Shown here one piece after another: positions 27,601 to 38,690 of a DNA stretch of 64,000 bases. Below the pieces are notes generated by a model that saw only the letters and a list, made by a program, of their open reading frames with translations, had not been told where the DNA came from and ran no database searches. The DNA comes from Eremophila alpestris peregrina (lineage: Eukaryota > Chordata > Aves > Passeriformes > Alaudidae): the NCBI GenBank assembly GCA_009792885.1, contig WMCF01000006.1:2045746-2109745 (forward strand), written 5' to 3'. The position numbers were made by a program, and so were the translations under genes. Each line of letters starts with the position of its first letter. Within the stretch, counting starts at the first letter, position 1.

Positions 27601-30600
27601 ACTAATTAATTTTGTTAAAATAGGTTTTGTATGATTCTTCTTTTACTTGGACCATCCAGGCTGTTCATGGACTGAATAATGCATGCATTTTGTCAACCAT
27701 CTGAATAGACAGTATGCTGCAAAGCAATAAATGCACATAACTTTACATATCCAACATCCCAAATTAATTGTCCTAACAGAAATCTGGAAATGATATACAA
27801 ATATACAACAAGTAAGCATACTCTTTGGAGGATTTGAAGCAATTCCCTAGGCACTTTTATTTCTTTGCTAGGACTGAGTACAGAAAATCCTTTGGTGTAC
27901 TTGCATTAAAACATTTTTGCACTTTAATGGTGATTATTTTTCACACAGAATTTGAGACTCCTAGAATGAAGGAAGATCCAGATTGTCCCGAGTCAGCTAT
28001 ACAGCTTGTACCTTTTGGTCTTTCTCTAATAATAAAAGGCCTCCGACATATTTTCTGTGCTGAAAAATATGAGAAAGAGAAAATAAATACAGTGACGAAT
28101 AAAGGACAGGCTCTAGGTCTGTTCTTTGAAGAACTGTTGTATTTCTAAAACTAAAAGTTATTTTCTCACAAGGAATTTGCAGTCTCCATTAATCATTTCT
28201 TTCTCTAAATCTGCCTGTTAGCATATTTCTAGCTGCCATTGTATGCTCGGAGCAGTTTCTTTAAGCAGACCAAGCATTTGTTTTTGACAGAGGTTGGCCT
28301 TAAGACAAAATCATCCATTCAAATCAATAACCATCATGTAACAATTGTTGACTAAGGCAATGTCTTCTCCTTCAGAAGAAAGATCCAGTGGGAATGCTGT
28401 ATAATTTTAAATTTGCGTTTATATCAGGACTCATCTTTGTAATTCTGCTCTGTCTCTCTCCACCTTGTGGTTGTTTTGTACCGTTGCAGTCAATTATTTC
28501 AGGGCTCAAGCTGATTGTTTCCCTGCGTATAAACAAAACATTTAAGGATGTTATCGTTTTCCATTCAGTTATCTATTTGCTAGCTTTTAAACATTAAATT
28601 TATATTTGAAAAATTTATTTTAGTGGAATAAGTTTTTCTGTCTTGTCCAGGAAAGGGCAATTGTGGATTACAACATGCTTAGAGCTTTCCACATCATGTC
28701 AGATATATTTTCTTTGTAACTCTTTTTCCTGAGGTCTCAGCTAAGAGCATCTTAAAAACATGATGGGTGCTACATCTTCTTCTGGAAGCAGGACTTTGCC
28801 TTCAGCTGGGATTTACATTTATTTCTGGGCTCTCTCATGTACTTAATTCATAGTTATTCCTCAGAATAGATAAACAAAGATTCTTCATTTCATTCCGTAT
28901 ATGAGTATTTAGCTAAAAATAGTTGGAAAACCAGCATGTGCCATTCACAAGACTTTTGATTTTAGAAGGATGGAGCAGATGTCATCTTATTCCATATGGT
29001 TAATGTGCTTTCTTTTTTTCACTTGTACACTGGAAGCTTGAACCTCACTCTAGAGCCTGGTATGTAAAGCCTTTGGGAAGGAAAACAGAGACCTGCAGGC
29101 CCTTCATTAATCTAATCAATACTGAATATTAAAATATTCACAAAGTAGAGCACCTGGTCATTTTTGCCTCCCAGATGCATCCATCAAATATATAATCACA
29201 CTCATTCTGTCTTCTGTGCCAAATGAATGTGCATCGATCCCATGTAAAGTGGAATGATTTGAGCTTAAAGGGAAAAAAAAAAAGGCAAAAGCACTTCCTT
29301 TCCCTAGACTTCACCTCTGTGTGGCCATCAGGGAACAGACATCCACAGGATGCATGTATTCCAGGACCAGGACAGCTAACTCACATAACACACACCTTTT
29401 CCATGTGTCTCTAAATCAAAGCTGACCAAGTAAGGGATAGGATGTTCCCAGCTTTGCTTTTTCTGGAATCAGACTATGCTGAATATGCTCTGAGAAACCA
29501 AACAGAAACCAGCCCTGCTGGTGATATAGGCAGAAATTTAGATTATGAATTGGGACATGACTAAAATATGAATTAGACCTGGAACTTCACAGGTTTACCA
29601 TGATTCAGGTCGGGTGAGGAGCTGGCTTCTAGGAGTAAACATCCTTGCAGCATCTGCGGTAACAAATAACCTTTTAATTCATCATTTTATTGTACACTAT
29701 TATGCAAGATACTCAATCAGTACAGGTTTGGTGGGTTTTTTTTCCCCTTGATTAAGATCTCTTTACTTCTTCCTGTGACTGTAACTGATGCCTGTTTTTC
29801 TTCACAAGGCTATCAGACATGAAGGTTTTCTAGCAGGTGAATTATTAATAATTCATTTTGATGAGAATGACCATTGCGGTGAGACAGCCCCTTGAGGATT
29901 TCCAAAGGACCATTTGGTAATAAATATTCAACATTTTGTAATGTTTAGTTTTGAGTCATGTCCCAGTACCCATCAATGGCTGGATGTGTCCACTGTCCAT
30001 ACATAATATCCCCTTTCACCATCATTTAATGACACAAAAATCATGCATTGCACCATCTTGAAACAGAAATTAGCAGATTTTTAAAGTCACCTTGTCAACT
30101 CCAAGACTGCACTCAGCCTTGTAAGTCCATAAACTCTCTTTAAATGCTTATTAAAGATTATAAATGATGTTTCTACTTCAGTGGAACTACTCTCATTTAC
30201 AGTGTAAGATGATTTGGTTCATTATTTGCAAATTCAGGTGATGTAGAATGGAAAGTTGTGTGGAAAAATGACAATAGAAACAGACAGTATACTCTTAAAA
30301 GAATAAGAATGATAGTTGTGAGGCATTTCCAAACTTAATATCACAGTGAGTTATGAAATTAGATGAATTTATAATCTAGCGATATGTTGGGGCTTTTTTT
30401 TAATCAGGTAAATTAAGACAATTCTTGTCAACTTCATTCTGCATTTTTATCTAAGTAATAGACACATGGAAATTATGCTTATACCAAATATATGCAAGGA
30501 AATTAAACAACAAAACTTTTTAACACATGTATCAATCTGTTGTTTCTATGTGTTCAAATCAACTGATGATTGCTGAGAAAGTGATGCAAATTAAATTAAT

Positions 30601-31944
30601 ATTAGCAATGCTTAAAACAAGCCCACACAGACACAGGAATATAACTTTTGACTGCTAGGTGCTTTTTCAACAAATGGCTTTGCTGAGGACATGATAACAC
30701 CAGAGTGCCAGGCTGAAGCAAACTTGGCATCAGGAAGGTTACGGAGAAGAATATGAGGCCATAGTTACTACAACCAAGTAAATCTTAGCAGAAAGCAGTG
30801 AACTTCTTTTCAATCAACCTTCTTTGTTTCTCCTTTTTATTGAGTGATAGAAAAATTATAAATTCCCTCAAATGAGAATTACAGCCTGAAGAGCAAAAAG
30901 GAGTGAGGATAAGGAAATAGGTGTCAAAGCTGACAGCATAAGGAGTAAGAAAGGAATTGTTTTGGATGTCTTTGATACAGAAATTATGATTACTTATGCT
31001 CTCATTTACACTCTCAGAAGCATCACTAATATTAAGAGCATGATGCCCACAAACTCAGAAAACAACATAAACTGGAGTAAAAGAGATTCAGTATATTAAG
31101 GATTTATGTTTTGTCAGATTTTAAAAGTAATTATTAGGTCACCAAAATCTAAACTGGATAGCAATCCTTTTAAAAGGCTAAACAAAATAATTTGCTTGGC
31201 TAGTCTGTTTGTTTTTTCGTTTGTTTGTTTTTAATGAACCTCACTGCTCCCTAAAACTTCACAATGAATGAAGTAATCCAGTAAATAAAACATGTTGGAT
31301 TGCTAGTCACAAAGGCTGGATTGATTTTCCTCAATTTTAATCTTATAAAAGTTAAGCTACTTGTCTGGGCTAGTTGACAAGGCTCCATCTGTAGCCCATG
31401 CAGGGAAAGAGACACCCCTAGAAAGCAATTTATCAACTGCTAAGATTCTGTCTGAGATACCCAGGACAAGGTGTCCTTCGAACATACTTGGCAATTGAGA
31501 AAGCCTGCACAAATCTCTTAGGTGTGATACCTGATGTCTGAATAGTTAATGTTAGGTAAGTTGTACCCTGCCCTAAGATCCTCAAGGGGTTTTGGGCTAT
31601 AAGGGATTGCAGAGGTTTCATACTGACTCTAAGCACAGAGTTCTGTTGGATGGAAAGGGTGAATAACTCGTTATGGATATATAAAAATAATTAGTGCAAT
31701 TTCATAAAGAATAGCTATCAATGACATGAGAACTTCCTCATATTCCCGGTAAGACTCTTATTTCAGGCCCTCTCATGCATTTAATATATAATGAATCAAA
31801 TCAGTTGTAGACACCAGAAATCACAAATCTATTAATGCTTTCTTTGTAGTGAATCCTCATTGCCTAAAGGTTTTTGACAGAAAAATTATTTTTTCATCTA
31901 AAAGGAAGCTACTATGCTTCAAAAGTATTTACTGAGTGGAAGGA

Positions 31945-32060
31945 TAGAATCACAGAAAAATTTTGGTTGGAAAAGACCCTTAAGTTAATGGAGTCCAACC
32001 ATTAACCTAACTCTGCCAAGTCCAAACTTATCCATTTCCCTGGATACCTCCAGAGATGGT
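31945..32060 (-). mobile_element. CR1 LINE 3' end fragment
   Basis: TAGAATCACAGAAAAATTTT and GGTTGGAAAAGACCC are followed by GTCCAACCATTAACCTAACT, CTGCCAAGTCCA and ATACCTCCAGAGATGGTGA. This is the reversed order of the CR1 3' untranslated end, placing the element on the minus strand with its 3' terminus at 31,945. It is short, 5'-truncated and noncoding. Confidence 0.9.
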
Positions 32061-32278
32061 GAGCCAAAGATGACTACTGAGATGAGAAAGAAGAGGCCTA
32101 GGAAGGGATTATAACCTTCTCTGGCATCTCGTTAACTCTGTTCAGTGTGGGCTGCATCTCACCTGCAGACCCAGTCTGTCTCTGAAAATAAAGCTCTGCT
32201 AAACTCACCTATACACATCCTCCATTCTCTGCAGGGCTTCATGTAGCCCTAAAATTTATTCATAAAGTGCCTTTATTA

Positions 32279-32279
<1 letters not shown>
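32061..32279 (+). mobile_element. Segment upstream of a poly-A tail, possible retrocopy or LTR piece
   Basis: This segment directly precedes a long A-tract. AATAAA occurs at 32187-32192 in the context CTGAAAATAAAGCTCTGC, and the variant CATAAA at 32261-32266, 14 bases before the tail. That arrangement fits either a retroposed transcript 3' end or an LTR R region joined to an A-rich tract. No open frame or known gene is recognisable and I could not define a target duplication, so the origin stays open. Confidence 0.35.
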
Positions 32280-32319
<40 letters not shown>

Positions 32320-32333
32320 NAAAAACAAAAAAA
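32280..32333. repeat. Poly-A tract with one ambiguous base (N)
   Basis: Forty A residues run from 32280 to 32319, then N at 32320, AAAAA, C and seven more A. The single N is the only ambiguous base I noticed in the window. It most likely marks a homopolymer whose length or join the assembler could not resolve, so the true length is uncertain. Confidence 0.95.
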
Positions 32334-33492
32334 CACCCTGCAAATAGAATTAATATAATGGAATTGCATAGAACAAATATAATGGAATTTCATTTTGACA
32401 TGTCTCAGGGGACAGGGTGCTGAAAAGATGCATCAAGTCAGTTTAGTTGACTTTGATGGATGAAGTTATACACTTAAGAGCTGATCATTATTGTGCCTTT
32501 AGTTTGAGAAACCATATCCTAGTGAGAAATCAGATTTCTCACAAATAGGCTCTGATATGCTACTGTGTCTATTTATTCTATTCATTTAATGTGCTCAAAA
32601 TTTTTGCATTTCAATGGTAAAGTTACTCAAAATGGAGATCTGGTATCTCATGAAGCAATATCACTCTTAGTGTGAAATAAATAGAAAGGAAGTAAAATGT
32701 TAGCCCACACCTTGTTCACCAAGATGTTTTGAAACTCTTAAAGGCAGTAGAGCCATGGAGCTCTGACAACTTCAGAAGAAATTGTAAATATAGAAAATTA
32801 CATACTTATTTTAATAAAAAAGACAGGTCATCTTATATCAAATCTTCCAAATATAGTTTTTTATTTTCTTTAATTTATTTGGTAAAGCTAATTATGTCCT
32901 TGTAGAAAGAAAGTAATTCATGCAACCATCACAGAGCAGAGAATCTAAGATCCTGAAGGATTAGTAGCTCTGTCATTACATTTATATAAAGTTATAGGAC
33001 AAAACATTTCTGGATGCCTGGAATTGAGGGACATCTGACTTATGAGGGTATCCATTAATAACTATTCCATATAATCAAATAAAGAAACAAACAAACAAAC
33101 TCCCCCAGCCATGAGAAGAAAAATACTAAATGAAATACCCAGATGAAGAAACTTTAAGAAATGGGAGATGAGAGACAATACCAAATCCCAGAGGTCACAA
33201 ATCAGTAAACAGACCACTGGAGCATAGCCTTTGAGATCATAGAGGCTGATAACACTAAGGAAACAAGATCATCATGAGTCTCACAGGCAAGATAAAAAAT
33301 GTGGGATATTTAGATACTGAGAGAACATGGGCCTTTCCATGTGAGAATTAGGAGAGGGGTTAAAGGTAGGGAAATGAAAAGATCAAAGTGGATAGGAAAT
33401 TCTATCCAAAGTGGGTGTGGAATAACGGAAAGGAGAATATAAAAGAAGCCAGTTTCATTAAAGCATGATCTTGGTCCATATGTCCATCTGGT
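32334..33492. other. Unique AT-rich DNA, no gene seen
   Basis: No gene or interspersed repeat was recognised. Two small direct repeats are visible: AATATAATGGAATT at 32352 and 32376, and an (AAAC)n run at 33080-33100. Confidence 0.5.
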
Positions 33493-34067
33493 TGTGGTGG
33501 TTTGACCCTGGCTTAATACCAGGTGCCAACAAAAGCTGCTCTGTCACTTCCCTCCTCAGCTGGTCAAGGGAGAGAAAATATAACAAGTGACTCATGAGTT
33601 GAGATAAAGGACAAGGAGAGGTCACTCACCAGTTACTTTCGTGGGCATAACAGACTCGACTTGGGGAAATTAATTTATTTTATTGCCACACAAATCAGAA
33701 TAAAATAATACACTTTCCCCACACTCCTCTCTCCTTCCCAGGCTCGACTTCATTCCCATTTCTTTACCTCCTGTCCTTTAGTGGCATAGGGGGACATGGA
33801 ATGTCTGTTGTGGTCAGTTGCCATGCCATCTCTGCCACTCCTTCCTTTTCAGCGGAAAGACTCCTCAAACTCTTCTTCTCTGGTCCCTCCCACAAGAGAC
33901 AGCCTTCTGTGAAACTTTCCAATCTGAGTCCTTCCCAGGGGCTGCTGTTCTTGACAAACAGCTCCAGCTTTTGTGCCCAGTCGGGTCACAAGTCCTGCCA
34001 GAAAATCTGCTCCAGCATAGACTTTCCAGAGGGTAACAGCCTCCTTTGGACATGCACATGTGTCTAG
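33493..34067 (-). mobile_element. Avian ERV LTR, 3' half, minus orientation
   Basis: The plus strand starts TGTGGTGGTTTGACCCTGG, which I recognise as the reversed 3' terminus of a common bird ERV LTR. It continues through AGCTGGTCAAGGGAGAGAAA, GACTCGACTTGGGGAAATTA and repeated imperfect units of the type 'ctgctccagc...cttcc...gggtcacaagtcctgcc' (33,900-34,060). The internal run of related units is characteristic of this LTR. The TG terminus at 33,493 looks intact, but family similarity fades at about 34,067, so the 5' half is missing or too diverged. No retroviral genes follow. A forward-oriented 5' half of the same family lies at 62,808. Confidence 0.8.
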
Positions 34068-34659
34068 GTATTTTTCCTGGACATGCCCATAGAGCCAAGG
34101 CCCCAGGGACCCTCAGATACATCCATGAGTGGTGAAAATGAAGTCATCTGTATGTTTGCAAGGAAGCTCCAACCCGTATCACCTGAACAGGAGCTTCAGG
34201 GTCAGCCCTTAGTGCAGTTCACAGTGATGGAATGGCTGCTGGTGCATTTATGGCTTCCAGCTTCCAGCTTTCACTGCTCTCTGTTGATTGGTGTGGCTGG
34301 ATGCTTGTGTATTTGTGCATTGTTTGTGTATCTGCATCTGTACAATAGGTACTTGGCCTTCTGCTGGCACACACACATGAGGGAGCAGGAGCAAAGAGCA
34401 GGAAAGGAGTCTTCCAAATTCAACTTCCTTTAACAACTGAATGTCATTTAAATACAGTGTTCAGAGTATTCAATAGTTTATGAAAGATACTATGTGCTCC
34501 ATCTCTTAGTGTTATACAAAAATTTACAACTGGACTTTTTAAATCTAAACTCAGATTGTTTTTAAAATCTAGGTTTGGAAATGCTAATTATAGACATAGA
34601 CCTAAACTAGTCAATATTAAAGTAAATTAGATCAATTAATATTGTATTCTCAAAGAAGC
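34068..34659. other. Unassigned DNA next to the LTR
   Basis: The sequence is less AT-rich than its surroundings and contains a 116-codon plus-strand open frame (34083-34433) with a hydrophobic stretch (about residues 64-88). I recognise no protein family, and a start codon context or splice sites supporting expression are not evident. It may be further diverged LTR sequence. The short repeat CTTCCAGCTTCCAGCTT lies at 34,255-34,275. Confidence 0.4.
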
Positions 34660-35140
34660 AGACAAAACCTAGGAGATACTGGTGATTAAAAAATGCATGA
34701 AAAAGAGGTGAATTCCCTAAGGAATGAGGAAGGACAGACATTGTACCTATTTTCAAAAATCAGGTAGGTGGTAGGACCTAGGTGCATCAGCTTAGCCTCA
34801 ATACCAGAAATATTCTGGAACAGCTTGTTAATTAGTTTGGATGCACCCTGCAGACAAGGTGAGAGGGAATAGCTGACATGGATTTGTCAAGGAAAAAAAA
34901 AGAAAAGTCATATCAAATCAATCCAAGTTCTTCTTGTGGCAGGGTAATTGCCTAGTGGACAAGGGAGAAGCTAAAGATTTGATATATCTTGACGTTAGTA
35001 AGCATTTTCACACAGTCCCATTTGGCACTGTCATACACAAATTCCAGAGAAACACAGCCCAGTGGAAATTGTCACATGGAGGGTGCAAAACAGTTTGAAA
35101 AGCTGAACTCTGTCACTGATGGAGAACACCAGATAGGGAG
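34660..35140 (+). mobile_element. CR1 LINE ORF2 reverse-transcriptase remnant
   Basis: The plus strand keeps the order of CR1 reverse-transcriptase landmarks. 'GGACAGACATTGTACC' precedes RCISLASIPEIFWNS (34,780 onward; family 'RPVSLTSVPGKi.eql'). HGFVK at 34,877 corresponds to 'HGFvkgkscltNL'. The palm motif-A block DLIYLDVSKHFHTVPFGTV is at 34,976-35,032, matching 'dvvYLDfSKAFDTVsH', with the catalytic aspartate position (the D of AFDTV) changed to H. Frames change between blocks, so the reading frame is broken. Neither the endonuclease nor the 3' untranslated end is attached. Confidence 0.8.
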
Positions 35141-37450
35141 AATTTTTCAGTAAAATTAACCAATATAATTAACAACAATGCATAACCAATTAGAAAATGA
35201 CTACTAGAAGCTGGTACTGGTATAATTAATAGATTGAATAATTAATTAATTGATAGCACAAGGAAGGCTTTCTAGGGAGTTTGTTGAGTCTTTCTCATTA
35301 GAGGCATTTAAGAATGAGTTACAATATTGTGTGTGTTGAGGATAGGTTTTCTTAAGTTCAGTGGATGGATGTGAGTAGACAAATGTTTGATGCTCCCTGT
35401 GCCTTGATGATGTCTTCACTGCTTTGTCTCTCCTTGGCTCTGTCACAGCTTCTGACATTACTTTGGGGTGTTCATTTGCTTGCTTCTTACCTCAGGCCTT
35501 TCTGTGTCTTATAAAATCCTTGACATCTAAAGAATCCAAAATAGAGGCACTGCCTGGCACACTTTGGAAAGGTTTTGGACTGAAATCACTGTATAAGCAC
35601 AAAGTTTTCTCATTATGTGACAAATAAGAAGTTATTTGTGCCATAATTTTCCAGAGATAGCTATAAGTTAAAGAGTTATCAGTCTGCCTATTGTGTGTGT
35701 GCTTGTATAGATGTACTAAACAGAAAGATTGTATATAATTTCCTTTAATTATATTTTTGCCTATTAAAAGCCAACTGATTGCATTTTGTACCACATGATC
35801 AATGGTGTTAAATCACTTGCATTTCATTGCTGAATATTTATTTTTGAGATTCAGTACTTGAGGCTATAATAGATTTCCCAATTCTAAATCACTAAATTAT
35901 GTTCTTGCTAAATTACAGTGTAACTTGCAGCAGAACATGCTTTGTATCCAAATATAGGGTTTTATGTTTTGTGTGAACTGCAAAAGCATTCTGTTAAAGA
36001 TAGTTTTGTATAAACTTGCATTTGTTTTACTGTATTCAGTGTGTTTATAGAATAATCCATATTTATGTAACATCCTTCCTACCACACACACATGAACACA
36101 GTAAAAGAAATTTCAAGTTGTGAAGTCAAATATTTAAATTCTAGAAACCATGGAGCACTGAAATTTCTGTGGGTTGGGGTTTTTTTGGGTTTTTGTGAGT
36201 TTGGTTTTGTTGTAGTTGTTTGGGTTTTTAGGGTTTTTTTACCTCATTTGCTAAATGAACGTCATTGGGCTGTGTCTGATCACAGTCTCATAATATCCTT
36301 CTGCTCTTGAGTGTGTGTGCTCTTGAAGTTACTCTTAGCTGACAGATAAATAGACTTGACAAACCACATGCAAACTGTAGAAAAAGATTTGTTTCCTTGC
36401 AATGGAATGAAAACAAATTATATCTATATGTAATGGCAGCCAAAATGCTCTCAAAAAAAAAAAATTCTTCCCTTTATCAACAAATACAAATCTCAAAAAA
36501 GAAAATTGCAGTGTGAGAGGTCAGAGGAATCTACTATGAAGCTTTGAGTACATACAACTCCTATGCAGACACATTCCTCACTTCACATGTACTAAGGTGG
36601 CTGCTTCTAAGCAGCTGCCCATTCAGTGAGCAGATCCAGAATCATGTTGCACTTAGCAGTGATCAGGTTCTCCCTGTAGTTAGGGAAGACTCCCAGAATA
36701 AGCTGTTAGAATACATATGTAGAGGCTTTCAAAGGTATCCAACTTCTTCTGGTCTACCCCGTGATTCTGGGTTTTCTTCCACAGAGAGGGAATGTGAGAT
36801 AAAGGTATCTTATCCCAGCACTGAGTTAAAAATAAGGTCTTCTCCCCCCAGTATGTTGCAAGCTCATAAAACAGCTCTCAGCATGGCAGCTCACAATAAG
36901 TCACTTCTCCAGCTTCTCACTAGTTAGTTGATGGATCAGGAAAATACTCTTTCCAAGGAAACAATTTCCAGCCATTTTAACTGCTTTCATTCATACCATT
37001 TGAACTTCTAGAGGTGCAAAGTCTTTTCAGTTAAGTGAAACCAGTCCTCAAGGAGTTCAAACAACCTTAAAAATTAAAGTGTTTAAGTAACATAAGTCTG
37101 TAATTAAGTGAAGGCAGTTTTTACAGGCAGGAGCATAAGCAACACATCTTTGGATCATAAGCCACCTTAGCACAATTACTGCATTTATGAATCCAATGTG
37201 AGAACACAGGGCATGGAAGCCAGGTTAGTAGAGCAACCAGTGGAAAATCAGTATTAAGTGACAGATTGCTTCAGTTTCAAATAGCTTCAGTCTTCCCACT
37301 CACCTAGAAACTTTACTCTCTTTTCTTTGAATCTAATGTTTTGCCTTCCTATTTAACAGGATTTGTGTTTGACACCAAATGGGGTGTGGGGGGGAGTCAA
37401 ATGAAGTATGACCTTCAGTTGGGTTCTTTATCAATCTGTGTCTTGATTAA
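35141..37450. other. Unique DNA, no gene seen
   Basis: AT-rich unique DNA with a G/T-rich tract at 36167-36240. A 127-codon plus-strand open frame (36544-36927) is among the longest in the window but has no recognisable domain and a biased serine/leucine composition; I treat it as chance. Confidence 0.5.
36167..36240. repeat. G/T-rich low-complexity stretch
   Basis: Repeated GGGTTTTT and GTTTG units with few A or C. The G-runs are short (3-4). Confidence 0.8.
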
Positions 37451-37560
37451 TACTCTGTGGAAGATTGTCTCTGCATGGGTTAGCCACTGTTGTTAACACC
37501 TGAGTTTTAGAGGTGGGATGTGGCCTCTGGTTCAAATCCTGTCTGATTTCTTAAACCAAA
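37451..37560 (+). mobile_element. Possible tRNA-derived SINE fossil (MIR-like 5' part)
   Basis: GGTTCAAATCC at 37529-37539 fits the RNA polymerase III B box, in a context (TTAACACCTGAGTTTTAG, then GTGGCCTCTGGTTCAAATCC) similar to the MIR head 'ggttaagagc...ctggagcc...tgggttcaaatcc'. No clean A box is present. An 11-base match can occur by chance, so this is tentative. Confidence 0.28.
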
Positions 37561-37892
37561 GCAGATATTTCTGTCTCACACACAAATTCTTAGGCCTGAA
37601 AACCTATATAAGAGTGAAAAATTGAGACCTATTCCTGTCTGTGTTTTCCCAGTGTGGGTAACCAGAGAACTGACCCACATAACAAAAACAACCTTTAGGG
37701 CAGCATTTTGAGTTCTAATAGATGTACATGGATGCACATTCTCTGTTATGACCTGCCTCTGAAGTGGAGTAGCTCAGGTTCTTTTTAATAGATCTGTTGG
37801 GGCAGATTAATGTGAAACAACTCATGATTTTAGAGCTATATCTATGTCATCTGTCAGGTTTATTTTAGAACAATTTAGTTGCAATTGAAAAG

Positions 37893-38690
37893 AGCTATGT
37901 AGCCATTTCGATTATTATCGATAGAATATATATATAATATAACAATATAAGAGTATAGAATATTAAGAATATAAGGAAAAGAAAGAAGGAAAAAGAAAGG
38001 ATAAGAGCATATAGTGGAAAGATATCACCGCCTGTGGGTACAGTGACAAGGCTTGATTGTTGCAATTTCAATGTCTGTTGGTTGAGGTGATGCCACTGGG
38101 GCTGGAGGAAGATCACAAAATGCAAAGTTTGATGGGTTACACATGCTCATGTTCAGGTGGGAATGCCCAGGTACTTCCCATGGCAGTGGAGTTTAACAAT
38201 GTCTGATGTAACATTGTGGATCATCCACAGTCCTCTGGTGGAAGGCCCCAGAAGTTTGTCTGGGGACAATAAGGGGTCTTTGGTATTATGAGTCCTTCTA
38301 AGACATGACAGCTGCCTCTTATGTCAGTGTAATGGAACCAGTTATGCCCCTTCAGAAGGGAATTTTCAGAAGGAATTTTACACCTGAGCCTTTTTGGGAA
38401 GATAACAGCATAATGAAAAGCATTACCTCACCTTAGAGGATGTATTTCTTATTGTCCTTTTCCCTTGTCTGGCAAAAAACCCAGCCTGTTGCAAAGTGAA
38501 AGTCAGTTTATCATGGTCATCTTCCAGTGATGGGAGAGCACTCCTTCTGCGCCTGGGCTGCTCATATGCATATCAGAAGTTTCATCATGACACAACCAAA
38601 AATCCTCCTCATCTCTTTCAGTCACAGGAGGTGCAAATCTGGCCTCAGCAAAGTACCCTGCTGTTGTTGCAAATGGCTGATTATTTGAGT
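37893..38690. mobile_element. Probable ERV LTR-like repeat, boundaries unclear
   Basis: From about 38,020 the sequence contains strings I associate with a bird LTR family: GAAAGATATCACCGCCTG, GGTGGGAATGCCCAGGTAC, AGTCCTCTGGTGGAAGGC, AGTTTGTCTGGGGACAA, ATGCCCCTTCAGAAGGGAA and TGTCTGGCAAAAAACCC. The first part (37,910-38,010) is TA-rich then purine-rich. I could not find matched ends or a target duplication; AGCCATTT at 37,902 and AAATGGCT at 38,670 form an inverted pair near the edges but may be coincidental. Orientation is not resolved and no retroviral coding sequence is seen. Confidence 0.5.

Larger units (their letters stand above)
19847..31944. other. 12-kb repeat-poor interval, no gene seen
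   Basis: No CR1 or LTR was recognised over about 12 kb, and no exon. The content is AT-rich unique sequence with poly-T tracts at 20303-20323 (21 T), 21578-21600 (23 T) and 27511-27523 (13 T), and a small direct repeat (ATTACCAGGAAA) at 19998 and 20013. The longest open frame is 107 codons (27825-28148, plus) and has no recognisable domain. An octamer ATTTGCAT, a known POU-factor site, lies at 23473-23480, but single sites of this size are common by chance. 31370-31650 is locally less AT-rich and unassigned. Confidence 0.5.

Noticed and set aside
27825..28148. 107-codon plus-strand open frame
   Set aside because: No domain recognised and no support from neighbours.
36544..36927. 127-codon plus-strand open frame
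   Set aside because: No recognisable family, no clear promoter or splice context, and its length is possible by chance in 64 kb over six frames.
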